A stretch of DNA of 64,000 bases from Pseudarthrobacter sp. NS4 (GCF_024758005.1 NZ_CP103288.1:2852001-2916000); one strand, 5' to 3'; counted from the first letter of the stretch, positions 1 through 9,695 are shown. Notes: generated by a model not told the origin, from the sequence alone. A program made the numbers and translations.

Positions 1-1516
1 CACCTGAGGGCCTGTCCTGCTCGCGCGGAGGGGCCCCCTCCGGGGCACCCACGATTGAGTAGTCGGGAGAGTACTCACCGAAGTAGATCCGCGGCTCGTA
101 CGACGAATCATCTCCCAGGACGCCGGTGGACGGGATGCCCGACTGCAGGAACTCCGGCTTGCCGTCCACAGTGAACTTGTTGCCCTTGGCTGCCACGACT
201 CCGTAACCGTGGGTGTAGACCACGTGCTGGTTAAGCCAGCCCTGCTGGTTGGTGGCTACGTTTGTGGGGTTCAGTTCCCGGACAGCAATGACGGTGTCCT
301 GGACCTTGCCGTCCACCTCGTAGCGGTCGACATTCAGCGCCTCGGGGAAGCGGTAGTAGGGCCGGTACTGCTCCAGTTGCGCGAAAGCATCGGAAATCAG
401 GTTGGGGTCGAGGAGCCGGATGTTCGCCGTAGTCTGCGCATCCGGGGCGAGGGCGCCGGTGCTGGCTGTGTTCGTGGCCTCGTAGCGGCTCTCCTGGATG
501 GCATCAAGGCCGTAGGCAGCTCGTGTGTTGTCGATGTTGCGCTGGATGAATTCCTTTTCCAGCGTCTCCTCGGAGGGCCGCACCTGGAACTGCTGGATGA
601 CCCAGGGGTAGACGCCACCGGCCAGGATGGAGGTGATGACGAGCATCGCGGTTCCGATGACCGGCAGTCGCCAGCGGCCAATCACCGCGGCCACCACGAA
701 GAGGATGGCGACGAGCACGGCCGCGACGGCGAGGATGGCCTTGGTGGGGATGACCGCGTTGACGTCGGTGTACAGCGCACCCGCCCACCGGCCGTTAGTG
801 CTCTGTACAGTAGAGAAGCGGTCCAGCCAGAAGTTCAGGCCCAGCAGCACCAGGAAAGCGGCACCGGTCACGGCGATGTGGATCTGGGCTGCCCGGCTGG
901 TGAAGACGCCGCGTTCCATCAACCGGATGCTGCCATAGAGGTAGTGCGTCAGGATGCCGGCGATGCCCGCAATGACCACCACGCTGATCAGGAAGCCGGT
1001 GACGAAACCGAGGAACGGCAGGACCATCACATAGAAGCTGATGTCCATGCCGAATTCGGGGTCCTCCTTGCCGAAGCCCTCCTGGTTGAAGAAGAGCAGG
1101 ACCTTCTGCCACTGGCTTGAAGCGGCGCTGCCGGCGAAGAGTCCGAAGAGGACAGGCAGGCCCACCATGACTACCCGGCGGACGGGTTCCAGCTGCGCCT
1201 GGTAGCGGTTGAGGTTGTCCCGGATGTCTGAGTCCGGAGCGTAGACCGGCCTGGCGTTATACGCGATGCGGATCGCGAAAAACACCGCAGCGAACATGAT
1301 GGCGAAGCCGGCTGCGAAGATGCCGATCCGGGCCAGGTTCTCGGTGAGGAAGACTTCGATGAAGCCCAGCTGCCGGTACCAGAGGACGTCGGTCCAGACG
1401 TTGGCGAAGAAAATGAAGCCCACAACCACGAGGGCAACAACGATCAGGGTGGGCGTCAGCGGGCCGCGCCGTGAAGGGGGTCTGCCTGTGGACATGGTGC
1501 TGGCGGGACGGGACAA
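1..1516 (-). CDS. UPF0182 family membrane protein (partial, C-terminus outside window)
   Basis: N-terminal half (about 500 residues) of a UPF0182/COG1615 protein, a large actinobacterial integral membrane family of unknown biochemical role. The frame stays open to the window edge, where it reads [10 protein letters not shown], a family-like stretch. The N-terminus has a basic leader and a first hydrophobic helix ([18 protein letters not shown]) followed by [10 protein letters not shown]; several more membrane segments follow. I chose a TTG start because GAGG lies 8 nt upstream of it. An ATG seven codons downstream (position 1495) has no ribosome site, and an in-frame ATG at 1606 would add a sequence that does not look coding. 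It lies downstream of the PDZ protease on the same strand, as in mycobacteria. Confidence 0.85.
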   Translation of the reverse strand, partial: MSRPASTMSTGRPPSRRGPLTPTLIVVALVVVGFIFFANVWTDVLWYRQLGFIEVFLTENLARIGIFAAGFAIMFAAVFFAIRIAYNARPVYAPDSDIRDNLNRYQAQLEPVRRVVMVGLPVLFGLFAGSAASSQWQKVLLFFNQEGFGKEDPEFGMDISFYVMVLPFLGFVTGFLISVVVIAGIAGILTHYLYGSIRLMERGVFTSRAAQIHIAVTGAAFLVLLGLNFWLDRFSTVQSTNGRWAGALYTDVNAVIPTKAILAVAAVLVAILFVVAAVIGRWRLPVIGTAMLVITSILAGGVYPWVIQQFQVRPSEETLEKEFIQRNIDNTRAAYGLDAIQESRYEATNTASTGALAPDAQTTANIRLLDPNLISDAFAQLEQYRPYYRFPEALNVDRYEVDGKVQDTVIAVRELNPTNVATNQQGWLNQHVVYTHGYGVVAAKGNKFTVDGKPEFLQSGIPSTGVLGDDSSYEPRIYFGEYSPDYSIVGAPEGAPPREQDRPSG

Positions 1517-1643
1517 ACTGGGTACCTCATAGCTGGTTGTCAGATATTCGAAGCGTGCGTGCGGGCGACGAACTCCACCGGCCAAACTGCTGGTTTTGTC
1601 CGTCATAATTGCCACGAGTGGCGGTAGTGCTTAGTTCCTGTCG

Positions 1644-1668
1644 AGTCTAGTTGCGCCCAGTCTAGTTG
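1644..1668. repeat. Direct repeat AGTCTAGTTG x2 at the UPF0182 upstream region
   Basis: Two exact copies of AGTCTAGTTG lie 15 bp apart (1644-1653 and 1659-1668). On the minus strand each copy contains TAGACT, the same hexamer that serves as a probable -10 box elsewhere in this window, so one or both may be the UPF0182 promoter. The second copy overlaps the stop codon of the PDZ protease gene. Confidence 0.4.
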
Positions 1669-2846
1669 TTTGTGCAGGCAGGCAGGCCGGATGTGTCCTG
1701 CCCGCTGCCGGCAAGTTCGACCGCTTCCCTTGCTTCTGCCAGGTTCTCCACCCGGACCACCTGCAGTCCGTCCGGGATTTGCCCTGCGACCTGCCCGCAG
1801 TTGGCAGCGGGTGCCAGGAACAGGGTGGCTCCCCCGGCGCGGGCAGCCTGCATCTTCTGCGCGATCCCGCCGATGGGCCCGACGGCGCCGTCCGGGGAAA
1901 TGGCACCGGTCCCCGCAACGTGCTTTCCGCCGGTGAGGTCGCCGGGGGTGACTGTGTCGATGATGCCCAGGGAGAACATCAAACCTGCGGACGGACCGCC
2001 CACCTTTTCCAGCGAGATCTCCACATCGAAGGGGAAAGTGAAGAGGTACTTGAGCATGACACCGAGGATGAAACGGCCTTCACCGTTGTCCTTCGGCGTG
2101 ATCGTCCGGGTGACTGGCTGCCCCTCCCGCTCCAGGACGACGGTGACCGGGGAGCCCTTGCCTGCGGCCAGTTCCTCCTGGATGACGGCCAGCGAGGTGA
2201 TGTCCTTGCCGTTGATGGCTTTCAGGATGTCCCCCGGCTGGATCTTGCCCTCTGACGGCGATCCCTCGGAAAGGCCCGCCGCCTGAAGCTGTTGACCGAA
2301 GGGAATGTCCAGTTCATTCAGGGCAGAGGCCACCGCGTTGTCCTGCGATGTGGTCATGGCCACCGCGCTTTGTTCTTCAGCTTCCTGCCTGGTGGTGCCC
2401 GTCGGATACAGGAGTTCCACCGGATGGACGGCCTTGGCGGGGTCAAGCCATGCGGAAAAGGCACCAAGGAGGTTGACCGGGCCGTTGGGCCCGCCGGCCA
2501 CGTACACGGTGGTCAGATCAAGGTTTCCGGCCGCAGGGTAGGTTTCCCGGCCGGTGACTTTGATGACCGGGGCCCCGCCGCTCTGCCCCAGGGTGTTGTA
2601 GGTGGGCCCGGGTGATTCCACAACATAAGGCACGGGAATGGTACCGACGCCGATTCCGAGCCCCAGCGCCGCCATACCCGCCAGCATCATCGCGGAAACC
2701 CTTGGGTCCCTGGGTGCGGCGCCCGCCTCCCCAGCCGGATTCCCGCCGTCGGCCGTCCTGCCGCCGTCCGCCTCCGGGGAAAAGGCATCGCGAGGGAGGT
2801 CAGGGGCGTGGTCCTCCGAAGGGTAGCCGCCACGGGTTGTAGTCAC
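1662..2846 (-). CDS. PDZ-domain Lon-like (S16) membrane protease, YlbL family
   Basis: A 394-residue membrane-anchored serine protease of the YlbL/COG3480 type. The first 50 residues are polar and cytoplasmic, a single membrane helix spans about 51-73, a PDZ domain lies at about 195-245 (KIQPGDILKAING), and an S16 Lon-type protease domain is at the C-terminus. The Ser-Lys dyad is visible: GGPSAG with Ser286, and Lys331 in GGIAQK. The active domain is predicted to lie outside the membrane. It has no AAA+ module, so it is not Lon itself. It is divergent from the DUF2342 gene and upstream of UPF0182 on the same strand. The natural substrate in this lineage is unknown; in Bacillus YlbL is linked to cell-division checkpoint recovery. 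Confidence 0.9.
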   Translation of the reverse strand: MTTTRGGYPSEDHAPDLPRDAFSPEADGGRTADGGNPAGEAGAAPRDPRVSAMMLAGMAALGLGIGVGTIPVPYVVESPGPTYNTLGQSGGAPVIKVTGRETYPAAGNLDLTTVYVAGGPNGPVNLLGAFSAWLDPAKAVHPVELLYPTGTTRQEAEEQSAVAMTTSQDNAVASALNELDIPFGQQLQAAGLSEGSPSEGKIQPGDILKAINGKDITSLAVIQEELAAGKGSPVTVVLEREGQPVTRTITPKDNGEGRFILGVMLKYLFTFPFDVEISLEKVGGPSAGLMFSLGIIDTVTPGDLTGGKHVAGTGAISPDGAVGPIGGIAQKMQAARAGGATLFLAPAANCGQVAGQIPDGLQVVRVENLAEAREAVELAGSGQDTSGLPACTNN

Positions 2847-2982
2847 CCCATCAACACTACGCGGTGGCGGCAGCGGACAGCTCTTTGCCTACAGCGAACG
2901 CCGACGCAGTGCGGCAGACAGCCGACCATGGCCGGGGTACCGTGAAGGTTGATCAACAGTCACACCGACGATCGGCGGGATC

Positions 2983-4410
2983 ATGACCTCCAATCCACTT
3001 AATCCGTCCAACGGCGACGATACCCCCAAGGATCCGTTGACCGAGATGCTGCAGAACCTGATGGGCGGCAAGGGGATGGAAAATTTCGATCCCGCCGAGC
3101 TCGCCAAGGCCGCCGGCCTGCCGAACGACCCCAACCTGCTGGCCCAGATGTTCTCGCAGGTCCAGGCGATGATGAGCGCCCCTTCCGAGGGACCCGTGAA
3201 CTGGACGCTGGCCCACGAGAATGCCCGGCGGGTGGCAGCAAGCAGCGCCGATCCCTCAGTGACGTCCCAGCAGTCGCGTGAGGTGGACGAGGCCCTCCGC
3301 CTGGCGGAACTGTGGCTCGACCCTGTCACGGACCTGCCGGCAACGGGCCTGATCGGCCGGGCCTGGTCCCGTGCGGAATGGGTCGAGGCCACACTGGGAA
3401 CCTGGAAGAGGCTCACGGAACCGGTGGCCAACAGCATCGCCAATGCGCTTTCCTCCGCCATGACGGAGCAGATGCCCGAGGAAATGAAGTCCATGATGGG
3501 CGGTGCCTCCTCCATGCTCCAGAACATGGGCGGCGCCATCTTCGGCATGCAGTTGGGCCAGGCCATCGGGGCCCTCTCAGCGGATGTGGTCAGTTCCACC
3601 GATATCGGGGTGCCGCTGGCCGATCTTGAGATGGCCCTGCTGCCCGCAAACGTTGCCGCATTCGGTGAGGGGCTGTCCCTGCCTGAAAACGACATCCGGC
3701 TCTTCCTCGCGGTACGCGAAGCTGCCCATGCCCGGCTTTTTGTCCAGGTTCCCTGGTTGCGCGGGCACCTGCTGGGAGCCATCGAGGCCTACGCCCGGGG
3801 CATCCACATCGACACCTCCCGCATCGAGGAATTGGCACGGGATCTGGATCCAAGCAATCCCGAAGGCATCCAGGAAGCCCTTTCGCAGGGCGTTTTCATG
3901 CCCCAGCGGACGCCTGCCCAGGAGCAGGCACTGGAGAAGCTGGAAACAGCACTCGCCCTTGTGGAGGGGTGGGTGGACGAACTCACGGCTGCCGCCACCG
4001 AAAAGATGCTGCCGTCCGCCGGAGCCCTCCGGGAAACCGTCCGCCGCCGCCGCGCCACGGGAGGACCGGCGGAACACGCCTTCGCATCCCTGGTCGGCCT
4101 CGAACTGCGGCCGCGGCGGCTGCGTGACGCCGCCACCTTGTGGGCCGCCCTTAAGGAAGAACGCGGCATAGCAGGCCGCGACGCCATCTGGCACCACCCG
4201 GACCTGCTGCCCACCGGGGAGGACCTGGACGATCCCAAGGGCTTCAGCGGACGCCGGAAACTCGCCGAAGCCAGCGACACCGAAGTCGATGATGCGCTGC
4301 AGAAACTGCTCAGCGGCGGATTCGACGGCCAGCAGGCCCCGGAGTCCGAAAATGACCGGCAAGACGGGTCAAAGGACGACGACGGCGGGGACAGCCAGCC
4401 GAAGGGCTGA
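2983..4410 (+). CDS. Zinc-dependent metalloprotease-like protein (DUF2342 / zincin-like)
   Basis: A 475-residue member of the actinobacterial DUF2342 family, often annotated as a zincin-like metalloprotease or 'coenzyme F420 biosynthesis associated' protein. The N-terminus carries a Gly/Met-rich segment (QNLMGGKGMENFD), and a second Met-rich stretch lies near residue 165 (MKSMMGGASSMLQNMGGAI). The region EAAHARLF near residue 246 occupies the place of the family's zinc-site helix, but a canonical HExxH is not present, so catalytic activity is uncertain. The C-terminal 40 residues are acidic and disordered. The start ATG follows a purine-rich CGGCGGGATC. It is divergent from the PDZ protease, a pairing also seen in mycobacteria. 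Physiological role unknown. Confidence 0.82.
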   Translation: MTSNPLNPSNGDDTPKDPLTEMLQNLMGGKGMENFDPAELAKAAGLPNDPNLLAQMFSQVQAMMSAPSEGPVNWTLAHENARRVAASSADPSVTSQQSREVDEALRLAELWLDPVTDLPATGLIGRAWSRAEWVEATLGTWKRLTEPVANSIANALSSAMTEQMPEEMKSMMGGASSMLQNMGGAIFGMQLGQAIGALSADVVSSTDIGVPLADLEMALLPANVAAFGEGLSLPENDIRLFLAVREAAHARLFVQVPWLRGHLLGAIEAYARGIHIDTSRIEELARDLDPSNPEGIQEALSQGVFMPQRTPAQEQALEKLETALALVEGWVDELTAAATEKMLPSAGALRETVRRRRATGGPAEHAFASLVGLELRPRRLRDAATLWAALKEERGIAGRDAIWHHPDLLPTGEDLDDPKGFSGRRKLAEASDTEVDDALQKLLSGGFDGQQAPESENDRQDGSKDDDGGDSQPKG

Positions 4411-4437
4411 GTTCAGCGGTGGCTGCCTGAGCAGGGA

Positions 4438-5109
4438 CTAGTCGGCGTCGTCCGGCCGGCTTTCCTGCCCGGGCCGGCCGCTGGCGGCGGTTTCCCCGCC
4501 GGGCCCGCCGCCGTTGTCCGTGAGGCCGCGTGCCGTGGCATACGAGACGCCCTCAAGGAATGCCTTGGCGCGTTGCGTCTCCGGATACGCTTCAAGCAGC
4601 TTCCAGAAGGCGGCATTGTGCCCGGCCACCAGGAGGTGGGCGAGTTCGTGGAGCAGGACATAGTCGATGACCCATTGGGGCATGGGGCGGAGTTTGTCCG
4701 AAAGACGGATGGTCCCGTCTGCCGGAGTGGCGGACCCCCACCTCGAATTCTGGTTCGTCACCCAGCGCACCGATGCGGGGACAGCGCGTCCGGCCAGGTA
4801 CTGTCCGGATAGATGGGCGGCGTGGGCCGCGAGGGCGGCATCCGAAACCGGGCGTTTCCTGCCGGCCGCGCTACGGCGTTCCCCCTGGCGCTGCAGCTTT
4901 GTGAGCATCCGGTGCACCCATTCCCTCTCCTGTGCAGCGGTGAAACGGGCCGGGATGGCAACAACCGCGGTTCCGTTTTCCCAGAATGCTGCCACTGTGC
5001 GGGTACGCCGGGCGGAACGCCTCACCTCCACGGGAGCGCCATCGGCGGTGGTAAGGGCAGCCCCAGGAGCTTGGTCACGGCTGTTCTTCGCCGCGGGGCT
5101 CCGCCTCAC
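4438..5109 (-). CDS. YgjP/SprT-like zinc metallopeptidase (DUF45)
   Basis: A 223-residue small metallopeptidase-like protein. The zinc site HELAH is at residues 154-158 with a third ligand His164 in GHNAAFW. SRWGSAT near residue 122 is the SRWGS signature of the YgjP/WLM group. This family is predicted to be cytosolic; its substrate in bacteria is not established, although related SprT/Wss1 domains clean up DNA-protein crosslinks. The start codon overlaps the uvrD2 stop by 4 bp (ATGA), so it is translationally coupled to a DNA helicase. That makes a DNA-repair role attractive but unproven. The C-terminal 30 residues are Gly/Pro-rich and probably disordered. Confidence 0.85.
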   Translation of the reverse strand: MRRSPAAKNSRDQAPGAALTTADGAPVEVRRSARRTRTVAAFWENGTAVVAIPARFTAAQEREWVHRMLTKLQRQGERRSAAGRKRPVSDAALAAHAAHLSGQYLAGRAVPASVRWVTNQNSRWGSATPADGTIRLSDKLRPMPQWVIDYVLLHELAHLLVAGHNAAFWKLLEAYPETQRAKAFLEGVSYATARGLTDNGGGPGGETAASGRPGQESRPDDAD

Positions 5110-7241
5110 AGGGCAGTACTTTCAATAAGGACCCGGAGGACGTCTTCCCCATACTTCTCCAGCTTGGAAGGGCCCACCCCGGCAAGCCCGGCGAGTTCTT
5201 CCAGCGACGCCGGCCGGGCCTCGGCAATGGCTGTCAGCGTTGCATCCGTAAAAACCACGAAGGCCGGGACCTCGGCGGACAGCGCTACTTCCCTGCGCCA
5301 GCTCCGCAGCGCGTCAAAGGTCTGTTCCTCGTAACTTGGTGGACAGGCGTTGCAGCGTCCCACCTTGCGTTCAGCGCCGGTGGCGAGCATGCTTCCGCAG
5401 ACCCGGCACATGGCGGGGGCCGCCGCTTTCCGGCGGGGAGCCGGGCCTTTGCCCCGCGTGCTCGAGCTTGCAACCGAGTCGGGCCGCAGGCCATCAAGGA
5501 ACCGGGACGGTTTGCGGTTGGCGCGTCCGCCAGGTGTTCGGGCGGTGCTCCAGGACAGTGACAGATGTTCGCGTGCCCGCGTGATGCCTACATACAACAG
5601 CCTGCGTTCCTCGTCGACGGATTCCGGCGAGTCGGCGAAGGAGATGGGCATCAGGCCCTCACTGAGCCCCACCAGGAAGACCGCATCCCATTCCAGGCCT
5701 TTGGCGGCGTGCAGGGACGCCAGCGTCACGCCCTGGACCGTAGGCGCATGCTGGGCCAGTGAACGTTCCTGGAGTTCGTTGACGAAGTCGGCCAGGCCGA
5801 ACTGCGCACCACGGGTCTGCACCAGTTCATCGGCAAGGGCGACAAGTGCAGCCAGGGACTCCCAGCGCTCCCGGAGTGCGCCGCCGCTGTGCGGAGCCGA
5901 GTCGGTGTAGCCGAGGGAGGAGACGATGTCGCGGACAAGCTGGCCAAGAGGCTCGGGGGAATCCGTCTCAACCACCGCCCTGGTGGCCGCCCGCAGCTGG
6001 AGGATGGCGTCCCGGACTTCCTTGCGGGCGAAGAACCGTTCGCCTCCGCGCAGCTGGTATCCGATCCCTGCCGCGGCGAGGGCCTGCTCGTAGGCCTCGG
6101 ACTGGCCGTTGGTGCGGAACAGTATTGCCATCTCGCTGGCGGGAGTGCCGGCGTCGAGGAGCCCCCTGATCCTCTGCGCGACGGTGGCGGCCTCCGCTTC
6201 GTCGTCGGCGCATTCCGTGAACTGGGGCGGCGGACCAGCCGGCCGCTGTGCCACGAGCTGCAGGGGCGCCGCCCAGGCGGCGTCGGCAACCGGCCCCCCG
6301 CTTCGCCTGCCTCCCAGCAGATCGTTCGCCAGCTTCACTACCTGAGGGGTGGAGCGGTAGTCCCTGATGAGCTTAACCACGTTGGCCTGGGGATAACGGG
6401 CCTTGAAGTCGAGGAGGTGCCGGGGCGACGCGCCGGTGAAGGAGTAGATAGTCTGGCTGGCGTCACCCACGACGCAGAGTTCGTCGCGGCCCCCCAGCCA
6501 CAGTTCCAGGAGCCGCTGCTGCAGCGGGGACACGTCCTGGTACTCGTCAACCACAAAGTGCCGGTACTGGTCACGGACGGTGGCAGCAACCTTCTCGTCC
6601 TCCTGGAGGATCCCGACAGTAATCAGCAGCACGTCCTCGAAGTCGATCACATTACGGTCGGTCTTGACGTCCTCATAGGCCTGGAACACCCGGGCCACCG
6701 CCGTTAGGTCGAAGCCGCCCGGGGTTCCCCTCCCCTGTGCGTTCTCCAGGTAGTTGGCCGGGGTCAGCATTGATACCTTTGCCCACTCAATTTCGGAAGC
6801 GAGATCCCGGATGGAGGCCCGGTCCGTGCTGAGCCGAAGCCGCCGCGCCGACTCGGCGATCATCTGCGCCTTGTGGTCCAGGAGGTTGGGCAACGTGCCG
6901 CCGACGGCCTGCGGCCAGAAGAACTGGAGCTGGCGCAGGGCCGCAGCGTGGAAGGTGCGGGCCTGAACGTTGCCCGCCCCGAGGTCCCGCAGCCTGCTGC
7001 GCATCTCGGCCGCTGCCCGGGCCGTAAAGGTCACGGCCAGCAGCCGTTGCGGCGTGTAGACACCGGAGTGCACGCCGTACGCGATGCGGTGGGTGATGGC
7101 ACGGGTCTTTCCGGTCCCGGCCCCGGCGAGCACGCATAAGGGGCCGTTTAGGGTACTGGCCACCTCGCGCTGTTCAGCGTCCAGTCCGCCAAGGATGCGG
7201 TCCTCGAGGGAGGCTCCGCCGTCAATATTCTCTGTAGTCAC
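5106..7241 (-). CDS. uvrD2: ATP-dependent DNA helicase UvrD2 with HRDC domain
   Basis: A 711-residue superfamily 1A 3'-5' DNA helicase. Walker A GAGTGKT is at residues 40-46, Walker B/motif II reads VVDEYQDV, motif III lies in GDASQTIYSF, and motif VI is YVGITRAREH. After the motor comes a four-cysteine zinc-type element (CRVC...CNAC), then a C-terminal HRDC domain ending GVGPSKLEKYGEDVLRVL. This arrangement identifies actinobacterial UvrD2 rather than UvrD1/PcrA; UvrD2 is essential in mycobacteria. It is followed by the YgjP-like metallopeptidase with a 4-bp overlap and preceded by nudC at 55 bp, all on one strand. Confidence 0.93.
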   Translation of the reverse strand: MTTENIDGGASLEDRILGGLDAEQREVASTLNGPLCVLAGAGTGKTRAITHRIAYGVHSGVYTPQRLLAVTFTARAAAEMRSRLRDLGAGNVQARTFHAAALRQLQFFWPQAVGGTLPNLLDHKAQMIAESARRLRLSTDRASIRDLASEIEWAKVSMLTPANYLENAQGRGTPGGFDLTAVARVFQAYEDVKTDRNVIDFEDVLLITVGILQEDEKVAATVRDQYRHFVVDEYQDVSPLQQRLLELWLGGRDELCVVGDASQTIYSFTGASPRHLLDFKARYPQANVVKLIRDYRSTPQVVKLANDLLGGRRSGGPVADAAWAAPLQLVAQRPAGPPPQFTECADDEAEAATVAQRIRGLLDAGTPASEMAILFRTNGQSEAYEQALAAAGIGYQLRGGERFFARKEVRDAILQLRAATRAVVETDSPEPLGQLVRDIVSSLGYTDSAPHSGGALRERWESLAALVALADELVQTRGAQFGLADFVNELQERSLAQHAPTVQGVTLASLHAAKGLEWDAVFLVGLSEGLMPISFADSPESVDEERRLLYVGITRAREHLSLSWSTARTPGGRANRKPSRFLDGLRPDSVASSSTRGKGPAPRRKAAAPAMCRVCGSMLATGAERKVGRCNACPPSYEEQTFDALRSWRREVALSAEVPAFVVFTDATLTAIAEARPASLEELAGLAGVGPSKLEKYGEDVLRVLIESTAL

Positions 7242-7296
7242 TTCTGCTGCTTTGTGTCTCGACTACCGCATGCTTGGAGTCTGGTGGATAGGAGTC

Positions 7297-8319
7297 TTAG
7301 GCGGCGGCGCGGTCCTCGATCCGTCCGCCGAACCAGTGCTCAATGAGCGCCCGCGCGATGGAGAGCCTGCTGGAAATGGTGATGTCACCGCTGAGCACAG
7401 CGTCCTGGAGTTCCTCCCGGCTGAACCAGCGCGCCCTGGTGATTTCCACGCCGTCGGGCGTTGCCTCGGCATCTTCGGTGACAGCGGTAAATCCAAGCAT
7501 AAGGGAGGCGGGGAACGGCCAGGACTGCGAGCCCAGGTACTGGCAGGCGCTGACGCGCACACCTACTTCCTCCAGGACCTCCCGCACCACTGCCTGCTCA
7601 AGCGATTCTCCGGGCTCCACGAAACCTGCCAGGGTGGAGTAGTTCTTCGCATCCGCGGGCCCCCCTCCTCCCAGCAGCAGCCGGCCGTCAGGCCCCACAA
7701 CGGTGACAATAATCGCAGGGTCCGTCCGCGGGTAGTGTTCCGAAGAATCTGCCGGGCACCGGCGCACCCAGCCGCCCGCTTCGACGGTGGTGGGCGTCCC
7801 GCACCGCGGACAGTGGGTGTGGCCGGCGTGCCAGTTGACGATAGCGCTGGCCTCTACGAACAAAGCAGTAGCAGTTGCATCCAGGCCGGCTGCAACATCG
7901 CGGAACCCTGCCCAATCTGCTTCCGCGGGGATTCCTGCGGTGCCCGGCTCAACAGCCTCCGGCAGGACAAACAGCAGCAGTTCAGTGCCGGCAGGAAGAT
8001 CGGCTCCGGGCAGGGCTGAACCAAGGTAGATCACCAGGTCGGGTGTGACCGCGGCCGCGGAGAGCCCCTGCAACAGCGCCCGTGCGCCCGCAATGAACAG
8101 GCCACCGCCGTTCACCAGTCCCTGCCTCCCGGACAGGACTATGGCCAGCGTGTCCGTTTCGGCCAGGAGTTCATCCACCATGCCCGGCCTGGTCCGCGCC
8201 ACGGATCCCCGCTCCACCAGGGCCGGCGGGACCGGAAGCAGGGAATCCCGAAGGTGGTTGGCCGGCAGCAGTGCCGGCGCCCCCTGATGGACCGTTGTGG
8301 CAGACTCGGCGTGGCTCAT
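7297..8319 (-). CDS. nudC: NAD(+)/NADH diphosphatase (Nudix hydrolase)
   Basis: A 340-residue enzyme that hydrolyses NAD(H) to nicotinamide mononucleotide and AMP; bacterial NudC also removes NAD caps from RNA. The zinc ribbon begins CPRC (Cys170, Cys173) and continues with Cys188, but the expected fourth cysteine is Asp191 (CPAD). The Nudix box is complete (GFVEPGESLEQAVVREVLEE), followed by the NAD-pyrophosphatase signature SQSWPFPAS. The mRNA is probably leaderless: a TACGGT -10 box lies 6 nt upstream of the ATG. It lies just upstream of uvrD2, as in mycobacteria, and may share transcription with it. Confidence 0.92.
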   Translation of the reverse strand: MSHAESATTVHQGAPALLPANHLRDSLLPVPPALVERGSVARTRPGMVDELLAETDTLAIVLSGRQGLVNGGGLFIAGARALLQGLSAAAVTPDLVIYLGSALPGADLPAGTELLLFVLPEAVEPGTAGIPAEADWAGFRDVAAGLDATATALFVEASAIVNWHAGHTHCPRCGTPTTVEAGGWVRRCPADSSEHYPRTDPAIIVTVVGPDGRLLLGGGGPADAKNYSTLAGFVEPGESLEQAVVREVLEEVGVRVSACQYLGSQSWPFPASLMLGFTAVTEDAEATPDGVEITRARWFSREELQDAVLSGDITISSRLSIARALIEHWFGGRIEDRAAA

Positions 8320-8325
8320 GAGTCC

Positions 8326-8459
8326 ACCGTACTGACTGGAACCGACAATTCACATTTCCGGCGGGGCCGCCGGGCCCCTCCCGGGGATACCCGGATTTGC
8401 ACCTATCTGAAGACTCGCCGCCGGCAGACCGGTCTCTTGGACGACGGGCAATCTACCGT
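8326..8459. promoter_or_regulatory. Divergent leaderless promoters of nudC (-) and the phosphotransferase (+)
   Basis: A minus-strand TACGGT (8326-8331) sits 6 nt from the nudC ATG, and a plus-strand TACCGT (8454-8459) sits 6 nt from the phosphotransferase GTG. Both fit TANNNT -10 boxes placed for leaderless transcripts. No convincing -35 hexamers are visible. Confidence 0.45.
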
Positions 8460-8465
8460 GGAACG

Positions 8466-9695
8466 GTGAGAAGAAAACCGATTGAACTGGCAGCCGTTGC
8501 AACCGCGGCAGTCCCCGGACTGACCCCAACGGCCGTTAGCTCTGCCCCGGACGATCCAGCCGACTTCGACTCCGCCCTGCTCCTGGATTCCGAGGGTAAG
8601 CGCTGGCGGGTGAGGTCGCCCCGGCACGCGGAGGCCAGCGCCAGGCTGGAAACCGAATTCCTGGTGTTGCGGGCCTTCGCTCCCGGCATCCGTGCCGAAC
8701 TTCCGTTCCTGATGCCCACGGTAGCCGGCAGCGTACGGCTGGGAACCCTGAGCACGTTTGTCTACTCACACCTGGCAGGCAGCACCCGCAGCGTGGAGGA
8801 ACTGACAGCAGGGCCGGAAACCCTGGCCCGTGAAATAGGAGTGGCCCTGGCCGCCATCCACGACCTGCCCCGGGCGCTGGTCAGCAACGCCGACCTGCCC
8901 AGCTACACCCCCAACGAGTTCCGGCAGCGCAGGCTGAACGAACTGGACCAGGCCGCCACCACCGGAAAGATTCCACCGGCCCTGCTGCGGCGCTGGGAAC
9001 ACGCCCTGGAGGATGTTTCCCTGTGGCGCTTCAATCCGTGTGTGGTGCACGGCGACCTGCACGAGGACAACCTCCTGGTGGAAGGCCAGCGCGTCACTGC
9101 CGTCACAGGATGGACCGACCTTCGGATCGGCGATCCGGCAGACGACTTTGCCTGGTTGGTGGCGTCCAACGAGCAGGACTTCGTGGACGCCGTCCTGGCC
9201 GGCTACACGGCCAGCCGCCGGGACACCCCGGACAACCATCTGCTGCGCAGGGCCGCGCTTTCCGCCGAATTCGCCCTGGCACAATACCTCGTGAAGGGGA
9301 TCGCCGCCGCCGATCCAGGCATGGTTGCCGAAGCTGAGGGAATGTTGGAAACCCTCGCCAGCGATATTGCAGAGCATGGCGGGCAGCCCATCAGCGTGGA
9401 GCCCCTTCCATCCCCCGCAGTTTCAGCCGGCCCTGTAACGCCTGTGGCCCCCTCCACCGCGGAAGCTGCCGACGCAGGTACTTCCGCGTCCGACGGCGGC
9501 GCGTCCGACGGCGCTCTCCGGGCCGGGGTGCCCGCCGTAACGGTTGTTCCGGTACCGGCGCCTGTCCAGCCGGCAGTCCTTGTGACCCCCATTCCCGTAG
9601 AAACCCAGCCCGGAGCTGACAACGTCAAGGATGCGAAGGGACCGGACGACACTTCCACTGCCGCCATCTCGATCATCAACGCCAAGCAGACCTAA
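8466..9695 (+). CDS. APH-family phosphotransferase (macrolide phosphotransferase-like kinase)
   Basis: A 409-residue protein with an aminoglycoside/choline-kinase-like fold. The catalytic loop is VVHGDLHEDNLL and the metal-binding aspartate lies in RIGDPADDFAW. Actinobacterial homologues are often named macrolide 2'-phosphotransferase, but this one lies among DNA-repair genes at a core locus, so a resistance role should not be assumed. The last 110 or so residues are a Pro/Ala/Val-rich low-complexity tail with no recognisable domain. The GTG start was chosen because TACCGT lies 6 nt upstream (leaderless) and the sequence RRKPIELAAVATAAVPG begins there; 23 further open codons upstream look non-coding. 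In mycobacteria this slot between nudC and adnB is held by an unrelated channel gene. Confidence 0.8.
   Translation: MRRKPIELAAVATAAVPGLTPTAVSSAPDDPADFDSALLLDSEGKRWRVRSPRHAEASARLETEFLVLRAFAPGIRAELPFLMPTVAGSVRLGTLSTFVYSHLAGSTRSVEELTAGPETLAREIGVALAAIHDLPRALVSNADLPSYTPNEFRQRRLNELDQAATTGKIPPALLRRWEHALEDVSLWRFNPCVVHGDLHEDNLLVEGQRVTAVTGWTDLRIGDPADDFAWLVASNEQDFVDAVLAGYTASRRDTPDNHLLRRAALSAEFALAQYLVKGIAAADPGMVAEAEGMLETLASDIAEHGGQPISVEPLPSPAVSAGPVTPVAPSTAEAADAGTSASDGGASDGALRAGVPAVTVVPVPAPVQPAVLVTPIPVETQPGADNVKDAKGPDDTSTAAISIINAKQT

Noticed and set aside
8466..9695. Antibiotic-resistance call (macrolide phosphotransferase)
   Set aside because: The kinase fold is clear, but the gene lies at a core repair locus without mobility signs, so resistance is not supported.
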